DNA from: Humibacillus xanthopallidus
Lineage (GTDB): Bacteria > Actinomycetota > Actinomycetes > Actinomycetales > Dermatophilaceae
Length of the DNA: 64,000 nt
Direction of reading: 5' to 3'
Assembly (NCBI RefSeq): GCF_006717145.1
Contig: NZ_VFQF01000001.1
Span: 1,550,001 to 1,614,000 of the forward strand
The notes under the pieces were generated by a model. That model was given only the letters and a program-made list of their open reading frames with translations, made no database searches and was not told where the DNA came from. Of the stretch, positions 46,308 to 55,838 are shown piece after piece (position 1 is the first letter of the stretch; every line of letters begins with the position of its first letter). Both the position numbers and the translations under genes were made by a program.

Positions 46308-46409
46308 GGCCAGTCCAACGAGCAGGCCGCGTCGACGATTCCGGGCGGGCAGGCCCGTTGCAGAGTCGTCATCTGGTGGTCACCCGGCGTCCCCCGGCAT
46401 CCCCCGGCG

Positions 46410-47165
46410 TCACCTGCCGTAGGTGGCCACCGGCGGGAACTCCTTGGCGGCCTGGGCGCCGATGCGGCTCAGCATGTAGACGTCGATCACCGCGCCCAGC
46501 ACCCCACCGAGCACGGGCACGGCGCGCCCGAAGCGGGCGAAGGTGCTGCCGCCGATGCGACCGAGCAGCCGGAAGCCGATCGCCTTGTTGAGGACCATGA
46601 GCGCGGGCGCCGGAAGGCGTCCGGCGGCGAGGCTCGACCACTTGCCACCCGAGGCGACGATGCCGGCCTTCTTGAGGATGTCCTCGCTGTCGGCACCGGT
46701 GAGCGTGAGCAGCACCGCAGAGCGGATCTCGGGCTGCCCCAGGTCATAGCCGCGCACCTTGGCCGTCGCCGCGGTCATGCGGGTGCCGACGAGGTAGAAC
46801 TCGAGCACGTTGGCGGGCAGCGAGAGGGGCATCGTGAAGAAGCCGCCGAGGCCCGTCACGAAGCCGCCGACGGCCCCGATCTGACGGTGGTCGCGCCGAA
46901 TGATCCGGATGGCCTGCTCGACGTCGCCACGCGCGTGCTTGAGCGCCGTCTCGGCGACCTTCTCCGCCGAGTCGAAGGGGCCCCGCCCGTCGATGCCGAC
47001 ATCGAGCAGTCGCTCGACGAGACGGGTCGCGGCTCCGGTCAGCCCGCCCTCGTCGGGCAGCTTGGCGCGCTCGAGCGCGCTGCCGTTCGCTGCGGCGCGG
47101 ACCTGCTTGGCCGTGGCGTCCGCCGCCTTCGTCGCCTCGTCGCTGTCAATGCCCAGGAGTCCCAC
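46410..47165 (-). CDS. EcsC-family protein
   Basis: 251 aa. Segments QIGAVGGFVTGLGGFFTMPL and LPANVLEFYLVGTRMTAATA (near residues 95-130) and the C-terminal GGVLGAVIDVYMLSRIGAQA match the EcsC family, named after a protein linked to an ABC transporter in Bacillus; its activity is not known. Hydrophobic glycine-rich segments suggest membrane association. GTG at 47165 follows AAGGGA. It is divergent from the aminotransferase gene; the 130-bp gap contains one GTATGCCG. Confidence 0.82.
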   Translation of the reverse strand: MGLLGIDSDEATKAADATAKQVRAAANGSALERAKLPDEGGLTGAATRLVERLLDVGIDGRGPFDSAEKVAETALKHARGDVEQAIRIIRRDHRQIGAVGGFVTGLGGFFTMPLSLPANVLEFYLVGTRMTAATAKVRGYDLGQPEIRSAVLLTLTGADSEDILKKAGIVASGGKWSSLAAGRLPAPALMVLNKAIGFRLLGRIGGSTFARFGRAVPVLGGVLGAVIDVYMLSRIGAQAAKEFPPVATYGR

Positions 47166-47282
47166 GTGCTGCCGTCCCTTGCCGATGGTGTCGCGTTCGA
47201 CCAGACCATACCCAGCCGGCGGTCGTCAGGGTATGCCGCGCGGCTCGCTCGTGGAGGTTGATGCCCTGTCGCCGTGGTCTCG

Positions 47283-47288
47283 TAGGGT
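47283..47288 (+). promoter_or_regulatory. -10 element of leaderless aminotransferase gene
   Basis: TAGGGT with 7 nt to ATG 47296. TTGATG lies 19 nt upstream as a possible -35. No Shine-Dalgarno is present. Confidence 0.55.
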
Positions 47289-47295
47289 CGGGGCC

Positions 47296-48444
47296 ATGGC
47301 CACCCATCTGCTCGACGTGCCGCTCGATGCCCTGCGGCGCGACCGGACGAGTATCAAGTGGCGCCGCTACCCCGCCGACGTGCTGCCCCTGTGGATCGCC
47401 GAGATGGACACGCGCCCCTGCCCCGCCGTCGTCGATGCCGTGACGGCGGCGATGACCCGGGGAGACACCGGCTACGCCGGCGACGAGGGGTATGCCGCGG
47501 CCCTCGCCGAGCTGGCCGAGGCCGAGTGGGCCTGGAGCACCGACCCCGCCGCGATGGTCCGCGTCACCGACGTGCTGACCGGGGTCGCCCACCTCCTGCG
47601 GCTCCTCACCGATGTGCACGGTCCTGTCGTCGTCAGCCCCCCGGTCTACAACGCGTTCTACGACGTCATCGCCTCGATCGACCGTCGCGTGGTGGAGGCG
47701 CCTCTGACGGCTGACGCCCGGCTCGACCTCGACCTGCTCGACGCGACGTTCGCCGAGGTGACCGCGGGCGGCGGGCGGGCGGCATACCTGCTGTCCAACC
47801 CGCACAACCCGACGGGCACGGTGCACAGCGCTGCCGAGCTCGAGGGCCTGGCCGCCGTCGCGGAGCGCCACGGGGTGCGCGTGCTGTCCGACGAGATCCA
47901 CGCTCCGCTCGTCTTCGCGCCGCACCGCTTCACCCCCTACCTCACGGTGCCCGGCAGCGAGCGCGGCATCACCGTCACGTCCGCCTCCAAGGCCTGGAAC
48001 CTCGCCGGCCTCAAGGCGGCGCTCGTCGTGCCCGGCGAGGACGCGCGGGTCGACGTCGCGCGGCTGCACCCGTTCGTCACCTTCGGCGCGAGCCACTTCG
48101 GCGTCATCGCCCAGACGGCCGCCTACCGCCACGGCCGTGAGTGGGTCCGCGACCTCGTGGTCGAGCTCGACGCCAACCGCACCCTGCTCGACGAGCTCGT
48201 CCGTAAGCACCTGTCGGGCGCGAGCCTCCTCGTGCCGGACTCGACCTACCTCGCGTGGCTCGACCTGCGTCCGCTCGGGCTCGGCGACCACCCTGCCGCC
48301 ACTCTGCTCGAACGAGGCCGGGTCGCCGTCTCCGAGGGCACGATGTTCGGGTCGGCCGGTGCGGGGCACGTGCGCGTCAACTTCGCCACCTCGCCCGACG
48401 TCCTGCGAGAAGCCGTGGCACGCATCGCGGGCTGCCTTGGCTGA
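47296..48444 (+). CDS. PatB/MalY-family PLP aminotransferase (cystathionine beta-lyase type)
   Basis: 382 aa fold-type I PLP enzyme. The start region WRRYPADVLPLWIAEMDTRP is characteristic of the MalY/PatB branch, whose members cleave C-S bonds of cystathionine or act as aminotransferases. The PLP Lys is in TSASKAWNLAGLKAAL (near residue 232), with SNPHNPTGTVH and LSDEIHAPLVF upstream. The C-terminal Arg is in HVRVNFATS. A methionine-pathway role is possible but metX is 4 kb away and separate. The 3' end overlaps the polymerase gene by 8 nt. Confidence 0.92.
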   Translation: MATHLLDVPLDALRRDRTSIKWRRYPADVLPLWIAEMDTRPCPAVVDAVTAAMTRGDTGYAGDEGYAAALAELAEAEWAWSTDPAAMVRVTDVLTGVAHLLRLLTDVHGPVVVSPPVYNAFYDVIASIDRRVVEAPLTADARLDLDLLDATFAEVTAGGGRAAYLLSNPHNPTGTVHSAAELEGLAAVAERHGVRVLSDEIHAPLVFAPHRFTPYLTVPGSERGITVTSASKAWNLAGLKAALVVPGEDARVDVARLHPFVTFGASHFGVIAQTAAYRHGREWVRDLVVELDANRTLLDELVRKHLSGASLLVPDSTYLAWLDLRPLGLGDHPAATLLERGRVAVSEGTMFGSAGAGHVRVNFATSPDVLREAVARIAGCLG

Positions 48445-50191
48445 CAAGGCCGCCGGGCCTCCCCTCGTCGCCCTTGTCGTGGGCCCGCAGTGGGCGTATG
48501 CCGTGGGGCCCGGCATCGACGAGTCGTGGCCGCTCGCAGAGGTGGGTCGGCGACTCGTCGCGACCTCGTCGCGTCTCGGACCGCGCTGGGTCGTCTGGTC
48601 TGCCGCGACAACGCTGAGCGGGGTCGTCGGCGCCGGCATCGACGTCGCGCGCACGTGGGACCTCGCGGAGACGCACCGCCTCCTCCACGGCGGCTGGGCG
48701 GCCTCGCCCGGACACGTGCTCGCCGCGTGCCGGGGCCTCGACGAAGCGGGCGTCCCCCTCCCGCGGACCCAGCGGCTCAGCGGCTTCGACGGCGACCTCT
48801 TCGACCTCGCCGACGCCGGTGACCCGACGATGCTCACCTCTGAGGGCCACCTCCGCGCCGATGCGCTCTCGCGTGCCCTCGACCCCCGGCAGGTGCGCGA
48901 GCTCGCGGTGCTCGCGCTCGAGTGCCAGGCCGGGCAGCGCGCCGCGCTCGAGCGCATCGGCGGCGACCACCTCGCCCGGCTGGAGCGCACGGTGTGGTCC
49001 GAGTCGGCAGCCGCCGTGCTCTGCCTCGAGCTCGAGCGCGACGGGCTGCCCGTCGACCGGCTCGCCGCCGAGGACCTCATCGCCGCCTCCGCCGGGCCCC
49101 GAGCCCGAGACGAGGCCGACGCCGCCCGCGTCCGCTCCGAGCGCGACCGCGCCGTGCTGCGGCACGCCCCCGGCCGCGAGCGCACCGACCTGCGCAACCC
49201 GGCCCAGGTGCGCGACCTGCTCGCCTCCGTCGGGGTCGACGTGCCCAACACCCGCGCCTGGATGCTCGAGCCTTACCGCGTCACCCACCCGCTCGTCGAC
49301 GCGCTGCTGCGCTGGCGCAAGGACGAGCGCATCGCCACGACCTACGGCTACCGGTGGCTCGACGAGCACGTCGGCCCGGACGACCGCCTCCGCGGGGGCT
49401 GGACCGCCTGTGACGGCGCCGCCGGACGCATGACGGCCCAGAACGGGCTGCACAACCTGCCCGCTCCCCTGCGGCCCGCGATCTGCGCGGCGCCCGGACA
49501 CGTCTTCGTGCGCGCCGACCTCGGCCAGATCGAGCCGCGCGTGCTCGCCGTCGTGAGCGCCGACCGCGCCTTCGCCGAAGCGACCCGCAGCGACGACCTC
49601 TATGCTCCCGTCGCCGCCAAGCTGGGTGCTGACCGTCCCATCGCCAAGGTCGCCGTCCTCGCGGCGATGTACGGCCAGCGCTCCGGCGCCGCCGGCGAGG
49701 CGCTCAAGGACCTCGAGCGGGCCTACCCCGTCGCCATGGGCCTGCTCGACCGAGCCTACGACGACGGCGTCGCCCGCCGACCCGTGCGCACCTGGGGAGG
49801 CCGTCTCATCCGCTTCGGTGCCGCTCCCCCACCACTCGGGGAGGGCGCGGACGTGCCGGACCCTGCCGCCGGGAGCCCCGAGCCATCGGCCGGTGCAGAC
49901 GCATCGCGAGGGCGCTACGCCCGCAACGCGATCATCCAGGGCTCAGCCGCAGAGCTCTTCAAGGCCTGGGCCGCGACCGTGCGCCACGCGGTGCGCCCCC
50001 TCGGCGGCCAGATCGTGCTGTGCCTCCACGACGAGCTCATCGTGCACGTGCCGGAGCAGCAGGCGACCGCAGCGGCAGTGGCGGTCGAGGCCGCCCTGAC
50101 GAGCGCGGCCCGCACCTGGGCCGGCACCGATCAGGTCCGCTTCGTCGCCGACACCTCCGTCATCCGCCGCTGGAGCGAAGCCAAACCCTGA
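48437..50191 (+). CDS. Family A DNA polymerase (bifunctional 3'-5' exonuclease/polymerase-like)
   Basis: 584 aa, shorter than PolA and without a 5' nuclease domain. Motif A is VRADLGQIEPRVLAVVSAD, motif B region RPIAKVAVLAAMYGQRSGAA keeps the Arg, Lys and Tyr-Gly of the O-helix, and motif C is LCLHDELIVHVP. The N-terminal 180 residues correspond to a degenerate exonuclease-like fold; I could not find its acidic residues with certainty. Such orphan family A polymerases are common in actinobacteria and may act in repair. The likely start is TTG 48437, overlapping the aminotransferase stop; later starts are possible. Confidence 0.85.
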   Translation: MADKAAGPPLVALVVGPQWAYAVGPGIDESWPLAEVGRRLVATSSRLGPRWVVWSAATTLSGVVGAGIDVARTWDLAETHRLLHGGWAASPGHVLAACRGLDEAGVPLPRTQRLSGFDGDLFDLADAGDPTMLTSEGHLRADALSRALDPRQVRELAVLALECQAGQRAALERIGGDHLARLERTVWSESAAAVLCLELERDGLPVDRLAAEDLIAASAGPRARDEADAARVRSERDRAVLRHAPGRERTDLRNPAQVRDLLASVGVDVPNTRAWMLEPYRVTHPLVDALLRWRKDERIATTYGYRWLDEHVGPDDRLRGGWTACDGAAGRMTAQNGLHNLPAPLRPAICAAPGHVFVRADLGQIEPRVLAVVSADRAFAEATRSDDLYAPVAAKLGADRPIAKVAVLAAMYGQRSGAAGEALKDLERAYPVAMGLLDRAYDDGVARRPVRTWGGRLIRFGAAPPPLGEGADVPDPAAGSPEPSAGADASRGRYARNAIIQGSAAELFKAWAATVRHAVRPLGGQIVLCLHDELIVHVPEQQATAAAVAVEAALTSAARTWAGTDQVRFVADTSVIRRWSEAKP

Positions 50192-50551
50192 CCCAGCACC
50201 ACTCCCCACCCCCACACCGAACAGGCCCGCCGCTGCACAAGCGGCGATCGGCAAGCCCCCGACGCGAGACAGCGGGGCGCGGAGGCGGGAAAGCGTTGTG
50301 GGAGGAGGCCGGGGTCGACGGCGAGCGAGCCGGACGCACCGTAAGCAAGGGAGCGGAGCGCGAGGGTAGGAGCGGCATCGGCGGCGGCCAAACGGCATAC
50401 GGAAGCCAAGAAGCCGCTGGAACGGCCGCCGACGCTCCACGCCGCGAGCGCCGTCGCGCCCCGCGCCCGCCCCAGCCAGAGCACCAGCGCGAGCCGCGCG
50501 AACGAGGAAGCGGGCCCCGCCAGAGGCCGAACCCGCCACCTCAACCTGGGG
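50192..50551. other. Convergent intergenic region, no gene seen
   Basis: 360 bp between two convergent genes. It contains a small hairpin (GCCGCT...AGCGGC, 50228-50244) that may stop the polymerase transcript, and one GTATGCCG copy (minus strand, 50393-50400). Open frames across it are compositional and unconvincing. Confidence 0.5.
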
Positions 50552-51493
50552 TCAGGAGCGGTCGTCGCCGGACTCGTCGTCTTCGGTGACGTCCTTGAGG
50601 AAGGCCTCGAACTCCGCCCCGATCTCGTCAGCGGTCGGCAGGTCGGAGAGGTCGGTGGCGAGAAGGTTGCGCTGCTGGCGACCCTCGAGGAAGGTGTCGT
50701 ACTGCTGCTCGAGGGCGTGCACGACAGCCGTGATCTCGTCGGACTCCTCCATCTGCCGGGTGATCTCGGCCCGGTTGAGCCCCGCGGTCGCGACGAGGGC
50801 GCTGATGTCGAGGTCGAGCCCGGTGGCGGCGCGCACCCGCTCGAGCCCTACGACGGCGGCGTCGCCGAACTCCGTCTGGCCGAGGTAGTGCGGCACGTGG
50901 ACGGCGAAGCCGATGGCGTCGTGGCCGGCCTCGCCGAGCCGCAGCTCGAGCAGCGACGAGAAGCTGGCGGGCACCTGCACGGTGCCGAACGCCGGGTCGT
51001 TGCCGGAGATGAGGCGCGGGTTCGTGCCGTGAGCGGTGACGCCGAGCGGACGCGTGTGGGGCACGGCCATGGGGATGCCGTGGATGCTGACGGTGAGGCC
51101 CACGCCGAAGGCGCGCACGAGCTGAGTCGTCGCCTCGACCATGCGGGCCCACTGGTAGTCGGGCTCGGGCCCGACGAGGAGCAGGAAGGGCACGCCCTCC
51201 TTGTCGACGACGCGGTGGAGCAGCAGGCTCGGGTCGTCGTAGCTGCTCCAGTGGTCGCGGTCGAAGACCATGACGGGGCGGCGGCCGCGGTAGTCGAGCA
51301 GCTGGTCGACGTCGAAGGAGGCGATGACGCGCGACTCGTGCGCCTCGAGGAGGTGGTCGGCCATGAGGCGCTGCGTGTTGCCGGCATCGATGAATCCACC
51401 GAGGGCGACCACGAGCACCGAGGCCTGCAGCTCCTGCAGCATGCTCGGTGAGGTGTCGCTCTCGAACTGGAAGAGCTCGGTCGGGTCCTGCAC
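50552..51493 (-). CDS. PAC2-family (proteasome assembly chaperone-like) protein
   Basis: 313 aa. The segments VLVVALGGFIDAGNTQRLMA (near residue 28), GPEPDYQWARMVEA and GIPMAVPHTRP fit the PAC2 family found across actinobacteria with the proteasome. The archaeal and eukaryotic relatives help assemble proteasomes; the bacterial role is inferred. Acidic C terminus (VTEDDESGDDRS). GTG at 51493 with GAAAGG upstream. No proteasome genes lie in this window. Confidence 0.85.
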   Translation of the reverse strand: MQDPTELFQFESDTSPSMLQELQASVLVVALGGFIDAGNTQRLMADHLLEAHESRVIASFDVDQLLDYRGRRPVMVFDRDHWSSYDDPSLLLHRVVDKEGVPFLLLVGPEPDYQWARMVEATTQLVRAFGVGLTVSIHGIPMAVPHTRPLGVTAHGTNPRLISGNDPAFGTVQVPASFSSLLELRLGEAGHDAIGFAVHVPHYLGQTEFGDAAVVGLERVRAATGLDLDISALVATAGLNRAEITRQMEESDEITAVVHALEQQYDTFLEGRQQRNLLATDLSDLPTADEIGAEFEAFLKDVTEDDESGDDRS

Positions 51494-51589
51494 GGGTCTG
51501 GCCTTTCGTCGTCCGGGATCGTCTCGTGCAACGCCCCGCCCGGTCCCAAGATTCCCACGCGTGCCGGCGCGGGGTGCCGCGTCACCGGG

Positions 51590-54500
51590 TCAGCCGCGCA
51601 CCTTGGCGATGGCCTTGAGCACCCGTTGCGGCGAGACGCTGTATGCCGTCCCGATCGTCTGCGCGAAGAGCGAGACCCGCAGCTCCTCGATCATCCAGCC
51701 GATCTCGACGACCTCGGCCGCCCCTCGCTGGGTGGGGCGGAGCGAGTCGAGCAGGTCGGCATACCGGCCCTCGACGAGGTCGACCTGCTCGAGGGCGACG
51801 GTGTCTCGGGCGAGGTTGGCGGGCCCCTTGTCGAGGCGGTGGGCGATCGCCCGGAGGTGGCGGTCGAGGTCGGGCAGCCGGCGCAGACCCGTGTCCGCGA
51901 CGAAGCCCGGCCTGACGAGCTCGCGCAGCTGGGCCCGCACGTCGGCGAGCATCGGGCGGATCGCCGGGCTGCTCGAGCGGTCGAGGTCGGCGAGCCGGTT
52001 GGTGAGGGCGAGGTCCTTGGCGAGGATCGGCTCGACGAGGCCGACGACCTGCACGACCTTCGCTGTCGTGTGCGTGCGCACCGCTGACAGCGCCCACTCG
52101 AAGTCCTCGCGGGTGCGCACGGCGTGGTCGGTGCGGTCGGTGACGGCGTCGTCGCGGATCGCGTCGATGGCAGCCGCGAGGCAGTCGTCGAGCAGGGCCG
52201 GCACACTCCCGTGGGGGTTGTGGCCGAGGGCGAGCTTCTGGGTGTTCGTGAGGCGGGAGAGGATCTGCTTCCACGGCGGGGTGATGCCGAGCAGGAGCAG
52301 GCGGCGCACCCCGAGGCGGTGCTCGGCGTCGGCCTCGGCCCGCGTCGGCAGCACGCGGAGGTCGACGCCCGAGCCGGTGTCGACGAGCGCCGGGTAGCCC
52401 TGGACGCCGTCGGAGCTCTCGAAGGTCTCGGCCACCCCGTCGTCGGGGAAGGCCGTCAGACCGGCCCGCTCGACGCGTGCCCCGGCGCGACTCACCTGCC
52501 GGCGCAGCTGCGGTGTGGCGGAGTCCCGGACCGCCTCGAGGTCCTTGCCCGTCGCGACCGGCTTCCCGTTCGGGCCGTCGACGCTGAAGGTGACCTGCAG
52601 GTGCGGGGGCACCCGGTCGACCTCGAAGTCGGACGGGGAGACGGGCGCGCCTGCCTTGCGCTGCAGGACGGCGGCCAGGGCAGGAAGCAGCGGCCCGCTC
52701 GCCGGGTCGAGCTCGGGCAGCACGGCACGGGCGTGGTCGGGTGCCGGCACGAGGTTGCGGCGAATTCCCTTGGGCAGTGAGCGGATCAGGGCCGTCACGA
52801 GCTCCTCGCGGAAGCCGGGCACCTGCCAGTCGAAGCCCTCGGGCGTCACCTGGTTGAGCCGGTCGACCGGGATGTGCACGGTGACGCCGTCCTGCGCCGA
52901 ACCGGGCTCGAACTGGTAGGTGACGGGCAGGACGTTCTCGCCCTGCGTCCAGGTCGTCGGATGGTCCTCATCGGCGATGCTGCCCGCGCTCTCGCGCAGC
53001 AGCAGCTCCTCCGTGAAGGTCAACAGGTCCGGCGTCTGCCGTCGAGCCTTCTTCCACCATGTGTCGAAGTGCCGGCCCGACACGACGTCGGAGGGAATCC
53101 GCTTGTCGTAGAAGGCGATCAGCGTGCTGTCGTCGACGACGATGTCGCGGCGCCGAGTGCGCGCCTCGAGCTCGCCGAGCCGCTCGACGAGTGCCGCGTT
53201 GTCGCGCAGGAACGCGTGCTCCGTCGGCCAGTCGCCCTCGACGAGGGCGTGCCGGATGAAGAGGTCGCGGGCGAGCTCAGGGTCGATGCGCCCGAGCCCG
53301 ACGACGCGCCCCACGACGAGGGGCACCCCGTAGAGCGTGACCCGCTCGGTCGCGACGGCCGAGCCGCGCCTGCCCGACCAGCGGGGTTCGGAGTACTGCC
53401 GCTTCACGAGGTGCTCGCCGAGCTGCTCGGCCCACACGGGGTCGATGCGCGCGTTCATCCGGGCCCAGAGCCGGCTCGTCTCGACGAGCTCCTCCGCCAT
53501 GACGAACTGGGGTTGCTTGCGGAAGAGCGCCGACCCGGGACTGATGCCGAACCGCGTGCCCCGCGCGCCGGCATACTCCCGCTTCTGCTCGTCACGGACC
53601 CCGACGTGCGAGAGCAGCCCGGCGAGGAGCGACTGGTGCACGGCGTCGGCGTCGATCTCGCCCTCGCCCACGTGGACGGTGCCCCGGCTGACGTCGAGGC
53701 CCGCCTGCTTCGCGGCCTGCCTGACCTGGCCGTGGAGGTCCTGCCACTCGCGGATGCGCAGGTAGTGGAGGAACTCCGCCTTGCACATCCGGCGGAAGGC
53801 GCTGCTGCTCAGCTCTGCCTGCGCCTCCTTGAGGTGGGCCCAGAGGTTCAGCCAGGTGAGGAAGTCGCTCGTCTCGTCGGCGAAGCGCTTGTGCGCCGCG
53901 TTGGCGAGCTCCTGCTTGTCCTGCGGTCGCTCGCGCGGATCCTGGATCGACAGCGCCGCGACGATGACGAGCACCTCGCGCAGCACCCCGCGCTTGTCGG
54001 CCTCGATGACCATGCGGGCGTGCCGCGGGTCGATGGGCAGCAGGGCGATCGTGCGGCCGTATGCCGTGAGGCGGCGTCCCGGACGTCGCCGCCCCCGCCC
54101 GGTGGGCGGGGTCTCGTCCTCCGGCGCGAAGGCCTGGAGCTCCTCGAGGAGCCGGACGCCGTCCGCGATCTGTCGCGAGTCGGGCGGGTCGACGAAGGGG
54201 AAGCGCGCGATGTCGCCGAGGCCGAGGCTCGTCATCTGGAGGATGACCGAGGCGAGGTTGGTGCGCAGGATCTCGGGGTCGGTGAACTCGGGGCGGCTGT
54301 CGTAGTCGTCCTCGGAGTAGAGCCGGATCGCGATGCCGTCGGAGACGCGGCCACAGCGACCACTGCGCTGGTTGGCCGACGCCTGGCTGACCGGCTCGAT
54401 CGGCAGTCGCTGCACCTTGGTGCGCTGGCTGTAGCGGCTGATGCGCGCCGTGCCGGTGTCGATGACGTAGCGGATGCCCGGGACCGTGAGCGAGGTCTCG

Positions 54501-55621
54501 GCGACGTTGGTGGCGAGGACGATTCGCCGCCCGGTGTGCGACGAGAAGACCCTGTGCTGCTCCGCCGCCGACAGCCGGCCGTAGAGCGGGACGACCTCGG
54601 TGACCGGCAGCTTCATGCCGTTCAGGGCGTCGGCCGCGTCACGGATCTCGCGCTCGCCGGAGAAGAAGACGAGGATGTCGCTGCTCGTGCCCGAGTGCCG
54701 CTCGGTCCACAGCTCCTCAACCGCCTCGCAGACACCGGTCACCATGTCGCGCTCCTCCGCGTCGGGGCGGTCGGGGTCGACGAGGGGGCGGTAGCGGATC
54801 TCGACGGGGAAGGTGCGTCCCGAGACCTCGATGATGGGCGCCGGCTCGCCCGTGGCCGGGTCGGCGAAGTGCTCGGCGAACCGCTGCGGGTCGATCGTCG
54901 CCGAGGTGATGATGACCTTGAGGTCGGGCCGGCGCGGCAGGAGCTGCTTGAGGTAGCCGAGGATGAAGTCGATGTTGAGGCTTCGCTCGTGGGCCTCGTC
55001 GATGATGATCGTGTCGTAGCGGCGCAGCTCGCGGTCGCGCTGCATCTCCGCGAGCAGGATGCCGTCTGTCATCACCTTGACGAGGGTGTCGCGGCTGCTC
55101 TGGTCGGTGAAGCGAACCTGGTAGCCGACGGCAGTTCCGAGCTCGACAGCCAGCTCCTCGGAGAGCCGCTCGGCAACGGCGCGGGCCGCGATGCGCCGCG
55201 GTTGGGTGTGGCCGATGACGCCGTCGAGACCCCTGCCGAGCTCGAGGCAGATCTTCGGGATCTGGGTCGTCTTGCCCGAGCCCGTCTCTCCGGCGATGAC
55301 GACGACCTGGTGGTCGCGGATGGCTGCGGCGATGTCGTCGCGGCGCTCGACGACGGGGAGGTGCTCGGGATAGGTGATGGGCGGCACCGTCGCCGCACGT
55401 GCAGCCCGGCGGGCAGCCCGCTGCTCCGCCGTCGGCTCGACGCGAGGTCGGCGCTGCCGGCCGGGCCGGCTCGGCTCGCTGAGTTGGTCACCGGCTTGGT
55501 TGCCGGCTTGGTTGCCGGCTTGGCTGCCGGCCTGGCTGCCGGCGCGGGCCCGGGCCGGTCGCCCGCCGCGGGAGCGCCGACGGCCCGCGCGCGCGCGGGG
55601 GGTCGAGCTCTCGTCGGGCAT
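51590..55621 (-). CDS. hrpA: DEAH-box ATP-dependent RNA helicase HrpA
   Basis: 1343 aa, near the usual 1300. Motif I is AGETGSGKTTQIPK (near residue 110), motif II is DEAH (near 212), motif III SAT, and motif VI QRSGRCGR. The OB-like region and long C-terminal DUF3418 domain (YHDKR-like AFYDKRIPSDVVSG near 850) are as in bacterial HrpA, which acts on mRNA and rescues collided ribosomes. The first 75 residues are basic and Gln/Ala repeat-rich (GSQAGSQAGNQAGNQ). ATG at 55621 has TATCCT 7 nt upstream, suggesting leaderless expression. Confidence 0.95.
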   Translation of the reverse strand: MPDESSTPRARAGRRRSRGGRPARARAGSQAGSQAGNQAGNQAGDQLSEPSRPGRQRRPRVEPTAEQRAARRAARAATVPPITYPEHLPVVERRDDIAAAIRDHQVVVIAGETGSGKTTQIPKICLELGRGLDGVIGHTQPRRIAARAVAERLSEELAVELGTAVGYQVRFTDQSSRDTLVKVMTDGILLAEMQRDRELRRYDTIIIDEAHERSLNIDFILGYLKQLLPRRPDLKVIITSATIDPQRFAEHFADPATGEPAPIIEVSGRTFPVEIRYRPLVDPDRPDAEERDMVTGVCEAVEELWTERHSGTSSDILVFFSGEREIRDAADALNGMKLPVTEVVPLYGRLSAAEQHRVFSSHTGRRIVLATNVAETSLTVPGIRYVIDTGTARISRYSQRTKVQRLPIEPVSQASANQRSGRCGRVSDGIAIRLYSEDDYDSRPEFTDPEILRTNLASVILQMTSLGLGDIARFPFVDPPDSRQIADGVRLLEELQAFAPEDETPPTGRGRRRPGRRLTAYGRTIALLPIDPRHARMVIEADKRGVLREVLVIVAALSIQDPRERPQDKQELANAAHKRFADETSDFLTWLNLWAHLKEAQAELSSSAFRRMCKAEFLHYLRIREWQDLHGQVRQAAKQAGLDVSRGTVHVGEGEIDADAVHQSLLAGLLSHVGVRDEQKREYAGARGTRFGISPGSALFRKQPQFVMAEELVETSRLWARMNARIDPVWAEQLGEHLVKRQYSEPRWSGRRGSAVATERVTLYGVPLVVGRVVGLGRIDPELARDLFIRHALVEGDWPTEHAFLRDNAALVERLGELEARTRRRDIVVDDSTLIAFYDKRIPSDVVSGRHFDTWWKKARRQTPDLLTFTEELLLRESAGSIADEDHPTTWTQGENVLPVTYQFEPGSAQDGVTVHIPVDRLNQVTPEGFDWQVPGFREELVTALIRSLPKGIRRNLVPAPDHARAVLPELDPASGPLLPALAAVLQRKAGAPVSPSDFEVDRVPPHLQVTFSVDGPNGKPVATGKDLEAVRDSATPQLRRQVSRAGARVERAGLTAFPDDGVAETFESSDGVQGYPALVDTGSGVDLRVLPTRAEADAEHRLGVRRLLLLGITPPWKQILSRLTNTQKLALGHNPHGSVPALLDDCLAAAIDAIRDDAVTDRTDHAVRTREDFEWALSAVRTHTTAKVVQVVGLVEPILAKDLALTNRLADLDRSSSPAIRPMLADVRAQLRELVRPGFVADTGLRRLPDLDRHLRAIAHRLDKGPANLARDTVALEQVDLVEGRYADLLDSLRPTQRGAAEVVEIGWMIEELRVSLFAQTIGTAYSVSPQRVLKAIAKVRG
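55493..55540 (-). repeat. Four 12-bp tandem repeats near the hrpA start
   Basis: Units of GGCTTGGTTGCC (two exact, two with one or two changes) encode GNQA/GSQA repeats in the N-terminal tail. Confidence 0.85.
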
Positions 55622-55628
55622 GCCCGTC

Positions 55629-55634
55629 AGGATA
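55629..55634 (-). promoter_or_regulatory. -10 element of leaderless hrpA
   Basis: Minus-strand TATCCT, 7 nt before ATG 55621. No Shine-Dalgarno is seen. Confidence 0.5.
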
Positions 55635-55838
55635 GGTGGCGCCCGGCCGGTGGGTCGCACGGGTTTCCCGGGGTGCGCGCGAACGCATGCCACACCGAGG
55701 GGAACCGCATGGTGCGCGGCCTGCTCAGACAGGTGCACGCCGCCTCACCAACGCCTCACCACGGCGTCACCACCGCTACGGCCCATCAGGACCGCTCGAT
55801 GGTTGGATGGACGCACCGTGACCGAATCAGGGGGATTT

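Noticed and set aside
50228-50244. tRNA-like stem after the polymerase gene
   Set aside because: Only one 6-bp stem is present; no cloverleaf, T-loop or CCA context.
50020-50589. Plus-strand frame covering the convergent gap after the polymerase
   Set aside because: Begins inside the polymerase gene in another frame; composition only.
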